Source: UBA5972 sp964588725 (GTDB lineage Bacteria; Pseudomonadota; Alphaproteobacteria; Rhodobacterales; Rhodobacteraceae). From it: a stretch of DNA of 25,013 nucleotides. Where the stretch lies: contig CAZPQL010000045.1 in NCBI GenBank assembly GCA_964588725.1, forward strand, positions 1-25,013. The letters are read 5' to 3'. Made by a program: the position numbers and the translations under genes. Below the pieces are notes generated by a model. That model was not told the origin of the DNA and searched no databases. It worked only from the letters and a program-made list of their open reading frames with translations. Positions 23,400 through 25,013 of the stretch are shown here, one piece after another (within the stretch, counting starts at the first letter, position 1; every line of letters begins with the position of its first letter).

Positions 23400-23423
23400 A
23401 ACACCGATCAAAGATCGGTTTTT
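23400..23423 (-). terminator. Hairpin after rppH
   Basis: ACCGATC and GATCGGT form a perfect 7-bp stem with a 3-nt loop (23403-23419), 20 bp after the rppH stop. On the - strand the stem is followed by GTTTGTTG, a poor U-run. On the + strand it is followed by TTTTT, so it would work better in that direction. It probably ends or protects the rppH transcript before the repeat and the dnaE2 promoter. Confidence 0.5.
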
Positions 23424-23439
23424 GGCGTGAGAACCTGCG

Positions 23440-23928
23440 TTAACACACCTGAGTCTGAAATTCGCGAATGACCCGTTCATAAGTATCGCGCTTGAACGGT
23501 ACGATCTTTTGCAACAGTTCTTCGGGTGGCAACCAGCACCAGCGGCTAAACTCCGGGTGCGCGGTTTTGATATTGATCTGGCTGTCATCGCCAACGAACC
23601 GCATCAAAAACCACCGCTGTTTCTGACCGCGATATTGTCCTTTCCACAGCTTTTGCACCAGATAATGCGGCAGATCGTAGGGAATCCAATCGCGCGTTTC
23701 CGCCATTACTTGCACAGATTCGGGTGGGATTCCGGTTTCTTCCCGCAGCTCTCGCAGGGCTGCTTCTTCCGGCTCTTCGCCATGCTCGATTCCGCCCTGC
23801 GGCATTTGCCATGCGTCCATGGCACTATCCAACCGCTGGCCTGCGAATACTCCGCCGCGCCGGTTGCAGACCATCATGCCCACACAGGGTCGGTACGGCA
23901 ATCCGGCAATGTGGTCTGCGCTCAGCAC
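23440..23928 (-). CDS. rppH: RNA pyrophosphohydrolase RppH (Nudix)
   Basis: RppH (162 residues) removes pyrophosphate from the 5' end of triphosphorylated mRNA, which opens it to RNase E decay. The N-terminus LPYRPCVGMMVCN, then WQMPQGGIE and the complete Nudix box from Gly45 to Ile67 (GX5EX7REUXEEXGU, with Glu60, Glu63 and Glu64 as metal ligands), identify the family. The later WIPYDLP and GQKQRWFLMRF are typical of RppH rather than other Nudix enzymes. The start is GTG at 23928, with AGGGGA about 10 bp upstream. It lies 18 bp after the ctpA-type stop, so the two form one transcript, which as I recall is also seen in related genomes. Confidence 0.93.
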   Translation of the reverse strand: MLSADHIAGLPYRPCVGMMVCNRRGGVFAGQRLDSAMDAWQMPQGGIEHGEEPEEAALRELREETGIPPESVQVMAETRDWIPYDLPHYLVQKLWKGQYRGQKQRWFLMRFVGDDSQINIKTAHPEFSRWCWLPPEELLQKIVPFKRDTYERVIREFQTQVC

Positions 23929-23946
23929 AAGTGATAGTCCCCTACT

Positions 23947-25013
23947 TTAGTTACCCGTATTGAGTACCGACAGGCCGCGCAGCAAATCAAGCGCATAGGC
24001 CATTTGATAGTCTTCGTCGCGTTTCTTGGCGGCCTCTTCCTGAATGCGTCTCTCTTCAATCAACTGATTGCGCTCGTCTTCGGTCAGGCTATCGTTTTCC
24101 AGCGACCCGCGCAGGTCTGCTTCGGTACGCTGGTTGGTTTGCGGCGTGTCCTCTGTCTCTTCGCGCGGCGGACGTTGCTCGACAATGATATCGGGCGCCA
24201 CACCAAGCGATTGGATCGATCTTCCCGACGGTGTGTAGTATCGGGCAGTCGTCAGACGCATCGCCCCGTCGCCCTGCAACGGCATGATCGTTTGAACCGA
24301 ACCCTTACCAAAACTTTTGGTGCCGACGATGATGGCGCGGCGGTGATCCTGCAGCGCGCCCGAAACGATCTCTGAAGCCGACGCCGAGCCGCCATTGATC
24401 AGAACCACAATCGGCTTGCCTTGCGCCAAGTCGCCTTCGACTGCGTTGAAACGGTCGCTGTCCTGCGGGTCGCGGCCGCGGGTCGAAACAATCTCACCTT
24501 TGTCCAAAAACGCGTCCGATACCAAAATCGCCTGATTTAGCAAACCACCGGGGTTGTTGCGCAAATCAAGAACAAAACCGTTGACCTTGTCCAGTCCGCC
24601 CGCGTCTTCGATATTCTTGCGAATGCCTTCCTGAAGGTTTGGAAAGGTCTGGTCGGTGAAAGAACTGATTCGCATGACCACGCTATCGCCTTCGACGCGG
24701 GTTTTGACCGCGGCAATTTTAATCGTGTCACGAATAATGGACACATCGAACGGTTCGTCGACGCCTTCGCGCACCACGGTGATAATAATTTCAGAGCCCA
24801 CAGGCCCGCGCATCAGTTCGACCGCCTGATTGAGGTTAAGACCCAAAACCGGTTCGCTGTCCACGTGAGTAATGAAATCACCTGCCTCGATTCCGGCCTC
24901 GTCTGCCGGGGTGTCGTCAATGGGCGACACGACCTTTACAAAGCCGTTTTCCTGCGTCACCTCGATGCCCAGACCACCAAATGCGCCGCGCGTCTGCACC
25001 TGCATATTGTCGA
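23947..25013 (-). CDS. S41 carboxyl-terminal processing protease, N-terminus outside window
   Basis: At least 355 residues of a CtpA/Prc-type periplasmic serine protease are present; the frame stays open to the right edge, so the signal peptide and N-terminal part are missing. A PDZ domain covers roughly the first 90 visible residues (GLGIEVTQENGFVKVVSPIDDTPADEAGI, GDFITHVD). The catalytic pair is visible: the middle Ser of GGSASASE (codon 24379-24381) and Lys of SFGKGS (codon 24304-24306), 25 residues apart as in E. coli Prc (Ser452, Lys477). A charged Glu/Arg-rich stretch lies near the C-terminus. Such proteases trim or degrade periplasmic proteins, often those for cell-wall remodelling. 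rppH follows after 18 bp. Confidence 0.95.
   Translation of the reverse strand, partial: DNMQVQTRGAFGGLGIEVTQENGFVKVVSPIDDTPADEAGIEAGDFITHVDSEPVLGLNLNQAVELMRGPVGSEIIITVVREGVDEPFDVSIIRDTIKIAAVKTRVEGDSVVMRISSFTDQTFPNLQEGIRKNIEDAGGLDKVNGFVLDLRNNPGGLLNQAILVSDAFLDKGEIVSTRGRDPQDSDRFNAVEGDLAQGKPIVVLINGGSASASEIVSGALQDHRRAIIVGTKSFGKGSVQTIMPLQGDGAMRLTTARYYTPSGRSIQSLGVAPDIIVEQRPPREETEDTPQTNQRTEADLRGSLENDSLTEDERNQLIEERRIQEEAAKKRDEDYQMAYALDLLRGLSVLNTGN

Overview
The window looks like a chromosomal segment of an alphaproteobacterium of the Rhodobacterales (Roseobacter type). The evidence is the dnaA-dnaN-recF-gyrB block, the S20 and clamp sequences, a DnaE2 polymerase with a GAACN7GAAC-like LexA box, GANTC clustering before the dnaA operon, and a post-gene motif that resembles one I remember from Roseobacter genomes. 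It is moderately GC-rich and gene-dense, with no gene-free stretch above 300 bp. I see no rRNA, tRNA, CRISPR array, insertion sequence or prophage.

Left part (1-8945, all + strand): the end of an enoyl-CoA hydratase gene; rpsT with its own promoter and intrinsic terminator; a rhodanese gene closely followed by dnaA; then dnaN, recF (TTG start), a small secreted protein of unknown function, a LysE-type exporter that probably starts at CTG, and gyrB with its own promoter. This is the replication and topology block. It has two extra genes between recF and gyrB and one between rpsT and dnaA.

Middle part (9003-18538): on the - strand, a DMT-family permease and a PhyH-type dioxygenase form a pair. 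Next is glutathione-dependent formaldehyde dehydrogenase (frmA), followed by AEC permease, GNAT and YaiI-like genes joined by ATGA overlaps. Divergent from frmA, on the + strand, glpD and glpK (4-bp overlap) turn glycerol into dihydroxyacetone phosphate. A 42-codon ORF links glpK to trkH (potassium uptake).

Right part (18541-25013, all - strand): read in transcription order, it has the C-terminal part of a CtpA-type protease, rppH, a LexA-boxed dnaE2 lacking the family's C-terminal region, an ECF-type sigma factor overlapping a DUF6768-like membrane protein, and an HpaI-type aldolase.

The most unusual structure is a short orientation-specific motif, GTATTTNNGNAAARATGAAR, present three times (after dnaA, gyrB and rppH). 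Each copy lies just past a stop codon, on the same strand as the gene before it, and follows GC-rich hairpins. It may be a family of 3'-end elements. Other points of note are the truncated DnaE2, the operator-overlapping and possibly leaderless dnaE2 promoter, the GANTC cluster, and the coupled small ORF before trkH.
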